A DNA stretch of 64,000 nt from Brevundimonas alba (GTDB taxonomy: Bacteria; Pseudomonadota; Alphaproteobacteria; Caulobacterales; Caulobacteraceae), in assembly GCF_011927945.1 (NCBI RefSeq), contig NZ_JAATJM010000001.1:691501-755500 (forward strand), written 5' to 3'. The translations under genes and the position numbers were made by a program. This document shows positions 53,937-62,811 of the stretch, piece by piece. The notes beneath the pieces were generated by a model. That model had not been told where the DNA came from. It did not search any database and worked only from the letters and a program-made list of their open reading frames with translations. Positions within the stretch are counted from its first letter, which is position 1; each line of letters begins with the position of its first letter.

Positions 53937-54452
53937 GTGTCCCTACTTCTCGCCCTGCTGGCCTCGAGCGTTATAACGGCGGCTCAGGCGGAACCGGTCG
54001 CCTCGGCGCTGACGGCCTTCGACATCGCCTGTCTGCGGGTGCGGGGTGATCGGGAGGCTCTGGCTGCCTTGGCCAAGGCGAAGGGGTGGGACTCGGTTGA
54101 AGGCGGATCGCCGCCCGCGGGGGGCTGGCAGGTCGGCTACTGGATCGAAAGCGGCGCCGTGGTGCGTCTCTCGGGCTACCCCGCCTCGGAGGATGGTCTG
54201 ACGCCTGCGCAGGTGATCTGCGCCGTGGACGGGATCGAAACCCGCCCAGGCTGGGAACAGACGGTTTCGGCGCTTCCCGTCAACGGGGCAGCGCTGGGCG
54301 AGGGGGCCCGGCCCGACATGTCGACCTATCGAATACCGCCCGGCATGGAGGTGAAGGTGTGGGATCTAGCCGACGGCAGCCGCATCCACGCATCCTCGTT
54401 CTCTGCACGATCCTATCTCGAACTTTCCATCAACTACCCAACTGGCCGCTGA
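53937..54452 (+). CDS. Secreted protein of unknown function inserted after sucC (paralogue 1)
   Basis: This 171-residue exported protein starts with GTG directly after the sucC stop, and its signal peptide (LLLALLASSVITAAQA) is clear. The mature part begins AFDIACLRVRGDREALAALAKAKGW, a pattern of Cys, Asp and Gly-Trp also present in the next gene (LFKRMCLDTDGDATLALAAAEAAGW), so the two belong to one divergent family. Later parts (IPPGMEVKVWDLADGSRIHASSFSARS) look beta-stranded. No catalytic motif is recognised. It should be cotranscribed with sucC. Confidence 0.72.
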   Translation: MSLLLALLASSVITAAQAEPVASALTAFDIACLRVRGDREALAALAKAKGWDSVEGGSPPAGGWQVGYWIESGAVVRLSGYPASEDGLTPAQVICAVDGIETRPGWEQTVSALPVNGAALGEGARPDMSTYRIPPGMEVKVWDLADGSRIHASSFSARSYLELSINYPTGR

Positions 54453-54453
54453 C

Positions 54454-54484
54454 CCATGTCCATCCTCGTCGACAAGAGCACCAG
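54454..54484 (+). repeat. Duplicate of the sucD translation start
   Basis: Twenty-four bases beginning CCATGTCCATCC are identical to those around the sucD start at 55102, and the next seven are close (CACCA shared). Here they open a frame MSILVDKSTRG that then diverges from SucD into a leader before the real signal peptide at 54507. It looks like a remnant of a duplicated or shifted sucD 5' end. Confidence 0.8.
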
Positions 54485-54506
54485 AGGCGCCGGAGGCGAT
54501 CGTCTC

Positions 54507-55058
54507 ATGCGCCGCGGTTCGTTCTTCGTCTTCGCGATTGCGGCGCTCGGGCTCGCGGCGAGCCCTGCGGCGGCCGACGGGTCCTTCGACCTGTTCAAGC
54601 GGATGTGCCTCGACACGGACGGCGACGCCACGCTGGCGCTGGCGGCCGCCGAGGCGGCGGGCTGGGGCGAAATCCCGACCGAGCGTCTCCGGGAACTGGC
54701 GACGGCGATACAGGCGGTCGGCGCCCGCGGTCGGCTGGCGGCCACGCCGAACGGCATCTTCGTTCTGATGACCGGACAGTCTCCGGAGAGCGACTCCGAG
54801 ATCGCCACGGACGTGTGCGACGTCTTCGGCTTCCGTCAGACCCAGGTCTGGGACGCGGCGCCCGAGATCGAGCAATGGGTCGGCTTGCCGCCCGAACGCG
54901 TCGAAGGCCCGCTGCGGATGTGGACCTACGAGATCCGTGACGGGCGCAAGGTCGCTCCGGCCGCGGACGCACCGCTGACGGCCGGCTATGCGATCCTCGC
55001 TTCCAGCCAGCCCACCAACTTCCGCTACGAACTGGCCCGAAACCGCCCGGCGAACTGA
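54507..55058 (+). CDS. Secreted protein of unknown function inserted before sucD (paralogue 2)
   Basis: This 183-residue exported protein begins MRRGSFFVFAIAALGLAASPAAADG, a clear signal peptide, with GGAGG about ten bases upstream. The mature domain shares the Cys-Asp-x-Gly-Trp pattern with the preceding gene product, and has further Cys in DVCDVFGF. The frame can also start at 54456, but that adds a SucD-like leader. It lies 45 bases before sucD, on the sucC-sucD transcript. Function unknown. Confidence 0.72.
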   Translation: MRRGSFFVFAIAALGLAASPAAADGSFDLFKRMCLDTDGDATLALAAAEAAGWGEIPTERLRELATAIQAVGARGRLAATPNGIFVLMTGQSPESDSEIATDVCDVFGFRQTQVWDAAPEIEQWVGLPPERVEGPLRMWTYEIRDGRKVAPAADAPLTAGYAILASSQPTNFRYELARNRPAN

Positions 55059-55103
55059 CCTTCCCCGACGCCGACCCCACTCAGATCACCCTCCGGAAAA
55101 TCC

Positions 55104-56006
55104 ATGTCCATCCTCGTCGACAAGAACACCAAGGTCATCGTCCAGGGCCTGACCGGCAAGACCGGGACGTTCCACACGGAACAGGCCCTGCGCTACTACG
55201 GCACCCAGATGGTCGGGGGCGTGCACCCCAAGAAGGGCGGCGAGATCTGGCACGGGTCCGAGGGCGAGAGCCTGCCGATCTACGCCTCGGTGGCCGAGGC
55301 GAAGGATGCGACCGGCGCCGACGCGACGGTGATCTATGTTCCGCCGGCGGGCGCCGCGGACGCCATCATCGAGGCCATCGAGGCCGAGGTGCCGTTCATC
55401 ACCTGCATCACCGAGGGCATCCCGGTGCTGGACATGGTTCGGGTCAAGGCGCGGCTGGACCGGTCGAAATCCCGCCTGCTGGGCCCGAACTGCCCCGGCA
55501 TCCTGACCCCGGAAGAGTGCAAGATCGGCATCATGCCGGGCTCGATCTTCAAGAAGGGCAACGTCGGCATCGTCTCGCGCTCGGGCACCCTGACCTATGA
55601 GGCGGTGTTCCAGACCTCGAACGAGGGCCTCGGCCAGACCACGGCGGTCGGCATCGGCGGCGACCCGGTCAAGGGCACGGAGTTCATCGACGTGCTGGAG
55701 CTGTTCCTCGCCGACGACGAGACGAAGTCGATCGTCATGATCGGCGAGATCGGCGGCGGCGCCGAGGAGGACGCGGCCCAGTTCCTGATCGACGAAGCCA
55801 AGCGCGGCCGCTCCAAGCCGATGGTCGGCTTCATCGCCGGCCGGACGGCGCCGAAGGGCCGCACCATGGGTCACGCCGGCGCGGTCGTTTCGGGCGGCAA
55901 GGGCGATGCGGAGTCGAAGATCGCCGCCATGGAAGCCGCCGGCATCCGGGTCTCGCCCTCGCCGGCGCGTCTGGGCGCGACGCTGGTGGACGTGCTGAAG
56001 GGCTGA
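55104..56006 (+). CDS. sucD: Succinate-CoA ligase alpha subunit
   Basis: This alpha subunit of succinyl-CoA synthetase binds CoA and carries the phosphohistidine. In its 300 residues: [46 protein letters not shown] (CoA-binding Rossmann part), [48 protein letters not shown], and the active-site [21 protein letters not shown] with the phosphorylated His. It is separated from sucC by two unrelated genes yet keeps its own ribosome-binding region (CCGGAAA). Its product must assemble with SucC. Confidence 0.97.
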   Translation: MSILVDKNTKVIVQGLTGKTGTFHTEQALRYYGTQMVGGVHPKKGGEIWHGSEGESLPIYASVAEAKDATGADATVIYVPPAGAADAIIEAIEAEVPFITCITEGIPVLDMVRVKARLDRSKSRLLGPNCPGILTPEECKIGIMPGSIFKKGNVGIVSRSGTLTYEAVFQTSNEGLGQTTAVGIGGDPVKGTEFIDVLELFLADDETKSIVMIGEIGGGAEEDAAQFLIDEAKRGRSKPMVGFIAGRTAPKGRTMGHAGAVVSGGKGDAESKIAAMEAAGIRVSPSPARLGATLVDVLKG

Positions 56007-56038
56007 TTTCTTGTCCCAGTAGTGGGGCACGAGACTGA

Positions 56039-56097
56039 CGAATTTCTCCCGATTCCGGCGAAATTCGACCCTTTCGCCGCCATTCGGTCATGACCGA
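56039..56097. promoter_or_regulatory. Two dyad symmetries upstream of sucA (candidate operators)
   Basis: Site 1: CGAATTTC (56039-56046) and GAAATTCG (56060-56067), perfect complements separated by 13 bases. Site 2: the perfect 14-bp palindrome TCGGTCATGACCGA at 56084-56097. Both are in the 168-base gap between sucD and sucA, 78-136 bases before the sucA start. They look like regulator binding sites; site 2 resembles GntR-type palindromes. The regulator is unknown. Confidence 0.5.
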
Positions 56098-56174
56098 TAA
56101 GGAAACAGCGCCTATATCAGCGGCGCCGGTCGCGGGCAGACGTGCGCGCGCCGCCTTAGGGACGTGACGATACG

Positions 56175-59100
56175 ATGGCGGACGATGCCGGTCGGCTGAA
56201 CCAGGTCTTTGCCGAGACCAGCTTCCTGTATGGCTCGAACGCCTCGTTCATCGAGGATCTGCACGAGAAATGGGCGTCCGATCCGGCGTCGGTTTCGGCC
56301 GAGTGGCGCGCCTTCTTCGACCAGCTGCGGGACAACGCCGAGACGGTGATCGCCGCCAGCGGGGCCGGCTCGTGGGGCCGGTCGCCGGTGTCGGAGCCGA
56401 GCGAGGACGCCGCCGTGTTCGACGGCCGCTGGCCTGCGCCGAAGCCGGATCCGAAAAAGGCCGGAGCCGCCGCGCCCGCCAAGGCGGAGGCCGCGCCGTC
56501 GGCCGGCGTTTCCGCCGAGGCCATCCGCGCCGCCGCCCATGATTCGATCCGCGCCCTGATGCTGATCCGCAGCTATCGCGTGCGGGGTCACCTGCAGGCG
56601 ACGCTGGATCCGCTGGGCATCGAGCAGCCGACCCACAATCCCGAGCTGACGCCGGAGTTCTACGGCTTCAGCGAGGCCGATCTGGACCGGCCGATCTATC
56701 TGGACGGGGTGCTGGGCCTGCAGACCGGCACGATCCGCGAGGTGCTGGCGCTGCTGAAGCGCACCTACTGCGGCCACATCGGCATCCAGTTCATGCACAT
56801 CGCCGAGCCGGAGGAGAAATCCTGGCTGCAGCAACGGTTCGAGGGTGCGGAGAAGTTCGAACAGAACGCCTTCACCAAGGAAGGCAAACTGGCCATCCTG
56901 AACAAGCTGATCGAGGCCGAGGGCTTCGAGCGGTTCCTGCACAAGCGGTTCCCGGGCACCAAGCGGTTTGGTCTGGACGGCGGCGAGGCCATGGTCCCGG
57001 CGCTGGAGCAGATCATCAAGCGCGGCGGAGCGCTGGGCGTCGACGAGATCGTCCTCGGCATGGCCCACCGCGGGCGGCTGAACACCCTGGCGGCGGTGAT
57101 GGGCAAGCCCTACCGCGCCATCTTCCACGAGTTCCAGGGCGGCTCGACCGTGCCGTCCGACATCGAGGGTTCGGGCGACGTCAAATACCACATGGGCGCC
57201 AGCTCGGACCGCGAGTTCGACGGCAACAACGTCCACCTGTCGCTGACCGCCAACCCGTCGCACCTCGAGATCGTCAATCCGGTGGTGCTGGGCAAGGCGC
57301 GCGCCAAACAGGCGTTCGACATCCGCGAGGCCAATGCGGGCCAGCCGGAAGAGCAGTGGGCGCTGGACCGCTCCAAGGTCGTTCCGCTGCTGATCCACGG
57401 CGACGCCGCCTTCGCCGGTCAGGGCGTGGTGGCCGAATGCTTCGCCCTGATGGGGCTGAAGGGCTACCGCACCGGCGGCACCCTGCATTTCGTCATCAAC
57501 AACCAGATCGGCTTCACGACGAGCCCGCGCAACAGCCGCTCGTCGCCCTACCCGTCCGACGTGGCCCTGATGGTCCAGGCGCCGATCTTCCACGTCAACG
57601 GTGACGATCCGGAGGCGGTCGTCTTCGCCGCCAAGGTGGCCACCGAGTTCCGCCAGAAATTCCACAAGGACGTGGTGGTGGACATGTTCTGCTACCGCCG
57701 CTTCGGCCACAACGAGGGCGACGACCCGACCTTCACCCAGCCGCTGATGTATTCGAAGATCCGCGCCCTGCATTCGACGCGCGAAATCTACAGCGCCCGC
57801 CTGATCGCCGAGGGCGTGATCGACCAGGCCGCCGTGGACGCCGAGGTCGAACGGTTCGAGGCCTTCCTCGACGCCGAGTTCGAGGCCGGCAAGTCGTTCG
57901 AGGCCAAGAAGGCCGACTGGATGGACGGCCAGTGGCAGGGCATCGGCCTGCCCGACGGCGACGAGCGCCGCGGCGCCACCTCGGTGCCGGCGGCCAAGCT
58001 CACCGACCTCGGCCACAGTCTGACGACCATCCCGAACCAGGTCGACATGCACAAGACGCTGAAGCGCGTCATGGACGGCCGGCGCGAGATGATCACGACC
58101 GGTCAGAACATCGACTGGGCCACGGCCGAGAGCCTCGCCTTCGGCTCGCTGCTGGACGAGGGTTTCCCGGTCCGGCTGTCGGGTCAGGACTCGGTGCGCG
58201 GCACCTTCTCCCAGCGCCACTCGGGCATCGTCGACCAGACCACCGAGGCCCGCTACGTCCCGCTGAACAACCTGCGCGAAGGCCAGGCGGAGTTCGAGGT
58301 CATCGACTCGGCCCTCTCGGAAGAGGCGGTGCTGGGCTTCGAGTACGGCTATGCCCTGACCGACCCCAATACGCTGGTCATGTGGGAAGCCCAGTTCGGC
58401 GACTTCGTGAACGGCGCGCAGGTGGTGATCGACCAGTTCATCACCTCGGGCGAGCGCAAATGGCTGCGCATGTGCGGCCTGACCATGCTGCTGCCCCACG
58501 GCTACGAAGGTCAGGGACCGGAGCACTCCTCGGCCCGCCTCGAACGCTTCCTGCAGCAGTGCGCCGAGGACAATATCCAGGTCGCCAACTGCACCACGCC
58601 GGCCAACTATTTCCACATCCTGCGCCGCCAGATGCATCGGCCGTTCCGCAAGCCGCTGATCATCATGACGCCCAAGTCGCTGCTGCGTCACAAGAAGGCG
58701 GTCTCGACCATTGCCGACATGGCCGAGGGCAGCTCCTTCCACCGCGTGCTGCACGACGACGCCCAGACGCGTCCCGAAGCGGCGGGCATCACGATCCGGG
58801 CCGACAAGGATATCCGCCGCGTCGTCCTGTGCTCGGGCAAGGTCTATTACGACCTGCTGGACCGCCGCGAGAAGAACGTCGCCGAGGGCAAGGGCGGGGA
58901 CGACGTCTATCTGATGCGTCTCGAGCAGTTCTATCCGTGGCCGATGAAGTCTCTGATGACCGAACTGGCCCGCTTCCCGAACGCCGAGCTGGTCTGGTGC
59001 CAGGAAGAGCCGAAGAACATGGGCGGCTGGACCTTCGTCGATCCGTGGCTGGAGCTGACGCTGGAGAAGCTGAACGTGAAGGCGAAACGCGCCCGCTACG

Positions 59101-59192
59101 TCGGTCGCCCGGCCTCGGCCTCGACCGCCGCGGGCCTGATGAGCCGGCACTTGAAAGAACTCGACGCCTTCCTGACCGACGCCTTCGCCTGA
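56175..59192 (+). CDS. sucA: 2-oxoglutarate dehydrogenase E1 component
   Basis: This thiamine-diphosphate enzyme decarboxylates 2-oxoglutarate in the TCA cycle. The 1005 residues include the N-terminal segment SFLYGSNASFIEDLHEKWASDP, an Ala/Pro-rich linker (about 85-115), SYRVRGHLQATLDPLG, EIVLGMAHRGRLNTLAAVMGKPYRAIFHEF, ThDP motif HGDAAFAGQGVV...NNQIGFTT, and the C-terminal QGPEHSSARLERFLQ and EEPKNMGGW. All typical for SucA. A 68-base gap with a hairpin separates it from sucB; sucD is upstream. Confidence 0.97.
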   Translation: MADDAGRLNQVFAETSFLYGSNASFIEDLHEKWASDPASVSAEWRAFFDQLRDNAETVIAASGAGSWGRSPVSEPSEDAAVFDGRWPAPKPDPKKAGAAAPAKAEAAPSAGVSAEAIRAAAHDSIRALMLIRSYRVRGHLQATLDPLGIEQPTHNPELTPEFYGFSEADLDRPIYLDGVLGLQTGTIREVLALLKRTYCGHIGIQFMHIAEPEEKSWLQQRFEGAEKFEQNAFTKEGKLAILNKLIEAEGFERFLHKRFPGTKRFGLDGGEAMVPALEQIIKRGGALGVDEIVLGMAHRGRLNTLAAVMGKPYRAIFHEFQGGSTVPSDIEGSGDVKYHMGASSDREFDGNNVHLSLTANPSHLEIVNPVVLGKARAKQAFDIREANAGQPEEQWALDRSKVVPLLIHGDAAFAGQGVVAECFALMGLKGYRTGGTLHFVINNQIGFTTSPRNSRSSPYPSDVALMVQAPIFHVNGDDPEAVVFAAKVATEFRQKFHKDVVVDMFCYRRFGHNEGDDPTFTQPLMYSKIRALHSTREIYSARLIAEGVIDQAAVDAEVERFEAFLDAEFEAGKSFEAKKADWMDGQWQGIGLPDGDERRGATSVPAAKLTDLGHSLTTIPNQVDMHKTLKRVMDGRREMITTGQNIDWATAESLAFGSLLDEGFPVRLSGQDSVRGTFSQRHSGIVDQTTEARYVPLNNLREGQAEFEVIDSALSEEAVLGFEYGYALTDPNTLVMWEAQFGDFVNGAQVVIDQFITSGERKWLRMCGLTMLLPHGYEGQGPEHSSARLERFLQQCAEDNIQVANCTTPANYFHILRRQMHRPFRKPLIIMTPKSLLRHKKAVSTIADMAEGSSFHRVLHDDAQTRPEAAGITIRADKDIRRVVLCSGKVYYDLLDRREKNVAEGKGGDDVYLMRLEQFYPWPMKSLMTELARFPNAELVWCQEEPKNMGGWTFVDPWLELTLEKLNVKAKRARYVGRPASASTAAGLMSRHLKELDAFLTDAFA

Positions 59193-59197
59193 ACCCG

Positions 59198-59227
59198 TCC
59201 CGGATAACGGCTCCGCCGTTTCCGGGA
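59198..59227 (+). other. Intergenic hairpin between sucA and sucB
   Basis: TCCCGGA (59198-59204) pairs with TCCGGGA (59221-59227), and inner AACGGC (59206-59211) with GCCGTT (59215-59220), leaving a three-base loop. There is no T-tract, so it more likely stabilises or processes the sucA-sucB message than terminates it. Confidence 0.7.
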
Positions 59228-59260
59228 TGACAAACGAACGAACCTGAGAGAGCCTGTCCC

Positions 59261-60811
59261 ATGGCCGATATCCTGACCCCCGCCCTCGGCGAATCCGTCA
59301 CCGAAGCCACCATCGGCAAGTGGACGAAGAAGGCCGGCGATCCGGTGAAGAAGGACGAGGTCCTGGTCGAGCTGGAGACCGACAAGGTCTCGCTGGAAGT
59401 GGTGTCGCCCGCCGATGGGACGCTGGCCGAGATCAAGGCCGCCGACGGCGAGACGGTCACCCCGGGCGCCGTGCTGGGCGTGGTCAGCGAGGGTGCAACC
59501 GCCGCTCCCGCCGCGCCGAAGGCGGAGGCTCCCAAGGCTGAGGCGCCGAAGTCTGAGCCCGCCGCCGCCGCGCCGGCCGTCGCTGCGCCGGATGAGGCCG
59601 CTTCGGGCGAGGCCGTGTCGATCATGACCCCGACCATGGGCGAGAGCGTCGCCGAGGGCTCGATGGGAACCTGGCTGAAGAAGTCGGGCGACACGGTCGC
59701 CAAGGACGAACTGCTGGTCGAGATCGAGACCGACAAGGTCGCCGTCGAGGTGTCCGCCCCCGCCGCCGGCGTCCTGACCATCGCCGCCGAGGCCGGCTCG
59801 ACCGTCACCCCGGGCCAGCAGATCGGCTCCATCTCCGCCTCGGGCGGCGCCGCCGCTCCGGCCCCCGCAGCCCCCGCAGCCCCCGCGCCGTCGGCCAACG
59901 CCGGCTCGGCCCAGATCAAATCGGATGCGCCGCACCTGTCGCCCGCCGTCCAGCGCGTGGTCAGCGAGAACAACCTCGATCCGAAGGCCATCGAGGCCAC
60001 CGGGCCCAAGGGCAACATCACCAAGGGCGACGCCCTGAACGCCATCAACGCCGCGCCGAAGGCCGCCGCTCCGGCTGCTGCGGCCCCGGCCGCCACGCCG
60101 CGCGCGGATCAGCCGCGCGAGGAGCGGGTCAAGATGACCCGGCTGCGCCAGACCATCGCCCGCCGTCTGAAGGAATCGCAGAACACCGCGGCCCAGCTGA
60201 CCACCTTCAACGAGGTGGACATGACCAACGTCATGGCCCTGCGGACCCAGTACAAGGACGTGTTCGAGAAGCGTCACGGCGTGAAGCTGGGCTTCATGAG
60301 CTTCTTCACCCGCGCCGTGGTCCAAGCGCTGCACGAGATCCCGGCCGTCAACGCCGAGATCGACGGCACCGACATCATCTACAAGAACCACTACGATATC
60401 GGCATCGCCGTCGGCACCGAGAAGGGTCTGGTCGTGCCGGTCCTGCGCGACGCCGACCAGCTGTCGCTGGCGGGGATCGAGAAGGGCATCGCCGCCTTGG
60501 GCAAGGCCGCCCGGGACGGCGCCCTGACGCTGGAAAACCTTCAGGGCGGCACCTTCACCATCACCAATGGCGGCACCTACGGCTCGCTCATGTCGACGCC
60601 GATCCTGAATGCGCCGCAGTCCGGCATCCTCGGCATGCACAACATCGTCCAGCGCCCGATGGCGGTGAACGGCGAGGTCGTGATCCGGCCGATGATGTAC
60701 CTGGCCCTCAGCTACGACCACCGCATCGTCGACGGCAAGGAGGCGGTGACCTTCCTCGTCCGCGTCAAGGAACTGCTCGAAGACCCGGCGCGGGCGCTGC
60801 TGGACCTGTAG
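59261..60811 (+). CDS. sucB: 2-oxoglutarate dehydrogenase E2 (dihydrolipoyl succinyltransferase) with two lipoyl domains
   Basis: This core of the 2-oxoglutarate dehydrogenase complex transfers the succinyl group to CoA. In 516 residues, two lipoyl domains occur: at 1-77 (lipoylated Lys in ETDKVSLEV, about residue 42) and at about 119-195 (ETDKVAVEV, about 159), each followed by an Ala/Pro linker. The E1/E3-binding domain lies near 225-265 ([32 protein letters not shown]). The catalytic domain ends in [16 protein letters not shown] with the active His. Most SucB proteins have one lipoyl domain. lpd does not follow. Confidence 0.96.
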   Translation: MADILTPALGESVTEATIGKWTKKAGDPVKKDEVLVELETDKVSLEVVSPADGTLAEIKAADGETVTPGAVLGVVSEGATAAPAAPKAEAPKAEAPKSEPAAAAPAVAAPDEAASGEAVSIMTPTMGESVAEGSMGTWLKKSGDTVAKDELLVEIETDKVAVEVSAPAAGVLTIAAEAGSTVTPGQQIGSISASGGAAAPAPAAPAAPAPSANAGSAQIKSDAPHLSPAVQRVVSENNLDPKAIEATGPKGNITKGDALNAINAAPKAAAPAAAAPAATPRADQPREERVKMTRLRQTIARRLKESQNTAAQLTTFNEVDMTNVMALRTQYKDVFEKRHGVKLGFMSFFTRAVVQALHEIPAVNAEIDGTDIIYKNHYDIGIAVGTEKGLVVPVLRDADQLSLAGIEKGIAALGKAARDGALTLENLQGGTFTITNGGTYGSLMSTPILNAPQSGILGMHNIVQRPMAVNGEVVIRPMMYLALSYDHRIVDGKEAVTFLVRVKELLEDPARALLDL

Positions 60812-60818
60812 GGACGGG

Positions 60819-61220
60819 ATGGCGCTCGAATACGAGGTCGCGCGCTTCTCCACCCTCCCCGAGGGCGAACTGGCTGTAGCCGTGCTCCGGACGCACGGCA
60901 TCGCCGCCCGTTTGCCTGACCGCGACATGGCCACGATCAACCCGGACCTGCTGATTGCGATCGGCGGCGTCCGGGTCGTCGCGCCGCATGATCAGATCGA
61001 TACCGCGCGGCGGCTCATCGAGCGGATACGCGCGGGCGAATTCACCGACACCAGCGAAGACTGGCGGATCGATGCGGTCGATGGAAAAGTCGGCGATCTG
61101 CACGAGCATGAGATCACCGGCGCCATGGGCTGGTCGAAAAAGGTCGGGACCGTCGTGGTGATTCTCGCCTTCGTGGTCTTTCCCGTGGCTGGCTGCCTTT
61201 TTGGCGGCTTGCGCTACTAG
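60819..61220 (+). CDS. DUF2007-like protein with a C-terminal membrane helix
   Basis: This 133-residue protein's N-terminal half (EVARFSTLPEGELAVAVLRTHGIAARL, ... GGVRVVAPHDQIDTARRLIERIRAGEF) matches the DUF2007 ferredoxin-like fold that is thought to take part in signal transduction. A single helix (VGTVVVILAFVVFPVAGCLFGG, about 108-129) anchors it. It begins 7 bases after sucB and probably is cotranscribed; the stop overlaps that of the convergent CoA-transferase in CTAG. Confidence 0.8.
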   Translation: MALEYEVARFSTLPEGELAVAVLRTHGIAARLPDRDMATINPDLLIAIGGVRVVAPHDQIDTARRLIERIRAGEFTDTSEDWRIDAVDGKVGDLHEHEITGAMGWSKKVGTVVVILAFVVFPVAGCLFGGLRY

Positions 61221-62446
61221 GCTTTCCCGAGCCTTTTCAGCACCTCGTCCGTATGCTCGCCCAGCGCCGGCGGCGGCAGGTCATAGACCACCGGCGTAGC
61301 GGACATGCGGATCGGAGAGGCGACGGTGCGGACGGGGGCGGAAAGGTCGGCTCGGCTCTGCGTCACCTCCAGCCCCCGGTGCCTCGCCTGCGGTTCGTCG
61401 AAGACCTGATCGATGGTGTTGACCGGGCCGCAGGGCACGCCCGCCCCCTCCAGCGCCGTCATCAGCGACTTCATGGTCAGGCCTGCGGTCAGGGCCGAGA
61501 GCTCGGCGGTCAGCACCGCGCGGTGCTCGATACGCAGGGCGTTGGTGGTGAAGCGCGGATCGGCGCCGAGGCCCGCCGCGCCCAGCGCCTGCGCCAGCGC
61601 GCGGAACTGGCCGTCATTCCCCACGGCGATGACCACCATTCCGTCCGTGCACGGAAAGGGCTGGTAGGGCGCGAGGTTGGGGTGGGCGTTGCCCATCCGC
61701 GTCGGAGCCTTGCCGCCGACGAAGAAGTTCGCCGCCTGATTGGCCAGCATCGCCGCCTGCACGTCGAACAGGGCGATGTCGATATGCTGGCCCTGCCCCG
61801 TCGCCCGGGCATGCAGCAGGGCGGCCATGATGGCGTTGGAGGCGTAGAGGCCGGTGAACAGGTCGACCACCGCCACCCCCACCTTCATCGGCTCGGCGCC
61901 CGGCGATCCGTCAGGCTGGCCGGTGACCGACATCAGCCCGCCCATGGCCTGGATCATATAGTCGTAGCCGGCGCGGTGGGCGTCCGGCCCGTTCTGGCCG
62001 AAGCCGGTGATCGAGCAATAGACCAGCCGGCGATTGACGGCCGACAGGGCCGCGTGATCGAGGCCGTACTTCTTCAGCCCGCCCGTCTTGAAATTCTCCA
62101 CCACCACGTCGCAGGATTTGCTCAGTTCCCGGACGATCTCCGCCCCCTCCGGCGTGGCGATGTCCAGTTCGACCGACTTCTTGCCCCGGTTGGCGCAGAG
62201 GAAATAGGCGGCATCGCCCTTCGATCCGTCGGCCTTGGTCGTGAACGGGGGGCCCCACATGCGGGTGTCGTCGCCCGCGCCGGGTCGTTCGATCTTGATC
62301 ACCTCGGCGCCGAGATCGGCCAGCGTCTGCGTCGCCCATGGCCCGGCCAGCACCCGGCTGAGGTCGAGGACGCGAACGCCGGAGAGAGGGCCTTTGGTCG
62401 GGGTCAGAGGCCCGGATCCCAGACGCCGGCGTCGCGCATGCGGCAC
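61217..62446 (-). CDS. CaiB/BaiF-family (type III) CoA-transferase, possibly glutarate CoA-transferase
   Basis: This 409-residue enzyme transfers CoA between carboxylic acids. Family motifs: GPLSGVRVLDLSRVLAGPWATQTLADLGAEVIKIERPGAGDDTR, YFLCANRGKKSVELDI, SITGFGQNGPDAHRAGYDYMIQAMGGLMSVTG (catalytic Asp in GYD), and HPNLAPYQPF. The start is GTG 62446 with AGAGG upstream, overlapping the DUF6356 gene by 43 bases; no ATG fits. The nearby divergent glutaryl-CoA dehydrogenase gene suggests that the substrate is glutarate (succinyl-CoA:glutarate transfer); that is inference. Confidence 0.88.
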   Translation of the reverse strand: MPHARRRRLGSGPLTPTKGPLSGVRVLDLSRVLAGPWATQTLADLGAEVIKIERPGAGDDTRMWGPPFTTKADGSKGDAAYFLCANRGKKSVELDIATPEGAEIVRELSKSCDVVVENFKTGGLKKYGLDHAALSAVNRRLVYCSITGFGQNGPDAHRAGYDYMIQAMGGLMSVTGQPDGSPGAEPMKVGVAVVDLFTGLYASNAIMAALLHARATGQGQHIDIALFDVQAAMLANQAANFFVGGKAPTRMGNAHPNLAPYQPFPCTDGMVVIAVGNDGQFRALAQALGAAGLGADPRFTTNALRIEHRAVLTAELSALTAGLTMKSLMTALEGAGVPCGPVNTIDQVFDEPQARHRGLEVTQSRADLSAPVRTVASPIRMSATPVVYDLPPPALGEHTDEVLKRLGKA

Positions 62447-62670
62447 TCGCGGGCCTCTTTCGCGCGGCCGTCCAGCTCTTCGGCCATGCAACAGACCGCC
62501 TTCGAGACGGTCGCCTTGTGAAGGCCGGGGACTAGGGCGTGGAGGAAGGCGCAACCCGCCAGCTTGAGCAGGCGGAAGCCGAACCGCGACGACGCCGCCA
62601 TATGGTGGAGGTAGCTCTCCTCCACCTCGCGCGGGTGATCGACGAACAGGCGATTCAGCGTGCGGATCAT
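62404..62670 (-). CDS. DUF6356-type small protein
   Basis: This 88-residue protein begins [64 protein letters not shown]. The opening DHP-x-E-x-EESY-x-HM pattern and the hydrophobic segment fit the DUF6356 family (one membrane helix, about 30-52). It lies between gcdH (divergent) and the CoA-transferase, overlapping the latter's start, so it is probably cotranscribed with it. Function unknown. Confidence 0.78.
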   Translation of the reverse strand: MIRTLNRLFVDHPREVEESYLHHMAASSRFGFRLLKLAGCAFLHALVPGLHKATVSKAVCCMAEELDGRAKEARECRMRDAGVWDPGL

Positions 62671-62811
62671 GGCGCCAGTCTAGCTTGGAACGGGCGCGGC
62701 CTCTACCCGTCGGCGCCATTCTGGCCTAAACCGCCCGCCAGAACAGGGGGCGCCCGTCACCATGCCGTGACGATCCGCAGGCCGCCCCGGCACGCTCAGG
62801 AAAGACGACCC

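Noticed and set aside
56112..59150. A 1012-codon open frame on the minus strand
   Set aside because: It is antisense to sucA along its full length and has no recognisable motif; SucA is certain.
61217..62719. Longest possible frame of the CoA-transferase
   Set aside because: The extra N-terminus overlaps most of the DUF6356 gene and does not resemble the family; GTG 62446 with AGAGG fits better.
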